A stretch of DNA of 64,000 bases. Origin: an uncultured Erysipelotrichaceae bacterium. GTDB lineage: Bacteria; Bacillota_I; Bacilli_A; Erysipelotrichales; Erysipelotrichaceae. Of the stretch, positions 63,330 to 64,000 are shown in pieces. The stretch's first letter is position 1, and the number at the start of each line of letters is the position of its first letter. A model generated the notes under the pieces. It was not told where the DNA came from. It worked only from the letters and a program-made list of their open reading frames with translations, and searched no databases. The stretch is from the NCBI GenBank assembly GCA_946537255.1, contig CAMNFS010000005.1, forward strand, positions 1-64,000. The letters are read 5' to 3'. The translations under genes and the position numbers were made by a program.

Positions 63330-64000
63330 AACTCTTTGATGTTGAATGGACGAAAAAGGACATTCCAACGATACTGTGGGTGATTTTTGCGGCCCTGCTT
63401 TATTCTCTCGGAATGAATCTGTTTGTAAAGGCAGGCAATCTTTTCCCTGGCGGATACTCCGGTTTATCCCGTCTGATCTCTCAGACCGCTCAGGTGTATT
63501 TCAATATTCCCATCAGCTTTTCGCTGATCTATTTTGTTCTGAATGCCATTACCGCCGCGATTGTCTGGCGGATGATCGGTCATAAGTTCGTCGTGCTTTC
63601 CGTGCTGTTTTTTGCTTTGAGCGCTCTGTTTACGGCCTGGATTCCGGAGCGGCCAGTCACTAATGACATTCTTCTGGTTTCGGTATTCGGAGGTCTCATT
63701 TCCGGTCTTTCCATGGGAATTGTTCTCCGCAACAACGCCAGTTCGGGAGGAACGGACTTCATTGCCATTGTGCTTTCAAGCAGACTCAACCGGCCGACGT
63801 GGAATCTGATGATGGGCGCAAACGCTGTGATCCTGTTTCTGGCCGGTCTGCTGTTCGGATGGAACCAGGCACTGTATTCCATCATCTATCAGTATGTCAG
63901 CACTCAGGTTGTCAACATGATGCATCAGCGCTATAAATTCACCCGCCTTGATATCGTGACCAACATGCCGGAGGAGGTATGTGACGCGATCTTTCATGTC
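63326..64000 (+). CDS. YitT-family membrane protein (3' truncated by window; GTG start)
   Basis: Open from GTG 63326 to window end, 225 codons; AGNLFPGGYSGLSRLISQ, LRNNASSGGTDFIAIVLSSR. Confidence 0.85.
   Translation, partial: MKLFDVEWTKKDIPTILWVIFAALLYSLGMNLFVKAGNLFPGGYSGLSRLISQTAQVYFNIPISFSLIYFVLNAITAAIVWRMIGHKFVVLSVLFFALSALFTAWIPERPVTNDILLVSVFGGLISGLSMGIVLRNNASSGGTDFIAIVLSSRLNRPTWNLMMGANAVILFLAGLLFGWNQALYSIIYQYVSTQVVNMMHQRYKFTRLDIVTNMPEEVCDAIFHV

Noticed and set aside
1-64000. CRISPR arrays, rRNA operons, transposases or prophage modules
   Set aside because: None seen: no regularly spaced repeats, rRNA sequence, or integrase/transposase motifs in the ORFs.

Overview
This 64 kb window is a low-to-mid GC Bacillota chromosome segment. 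Gene content and order suggest an Erysipelotrichia-type organism, but that is inference. It is densely coding, mostly on the + strand. The housekeeping backbone is: murG-murB-divIB-cysK-cysE; asp23-fakA-type; recG-rnc-galK-herA-like-polC; rimP-nusA-rnpM(ylxR)-infB-rbfA; truB-ribF-rsmF-type; infC-rpmI-rplT; and rdgB/trmL/mgtC-type genes. There are two tRNAs: Glu-CUC on + and Gln-CUG on -. I saw no rRNA, transposase, integrase, prophage or CRISPR array. The backbone is interrupted twice. A tail-to-tail LytS-like/SARP-like two-component pair sits between polC and rimP. A ~15.4 kb accessory block sits between rbfA and truB. That block carries a Cys-motif lipoprotein, a TetR-GH2-GPH transporter-GH36 glycoside operon, and a compact, atypical type VII (WXG100/EssC) secretion locus. 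The T7SS locus has two WXG100 proteins, an SLH/Big_2-type lipoprotein, an FHA-FtsK EssC-like ATPase with a degenerate second ATPase site, and an EsaB/YukD-like protein. It has no recognisable EsaA, EssA or EssB, and is the best candidate for an undescribed system variant. Other points of interest are a ComK-like regulator next to a RidA-like Cys-tail protein, a RelA/SpoT-domain protein with altered catalytic motifs, a HAAS-like/condensation-type acyltransferase fusion, two convergent Fem transferases flanked by tRNA-Glu and gltX, a cre-like site inside a sigma-A promoter, a 58-aa gene absent from the ORF track, and several apparently leaderless promoter-start codon arrangements.
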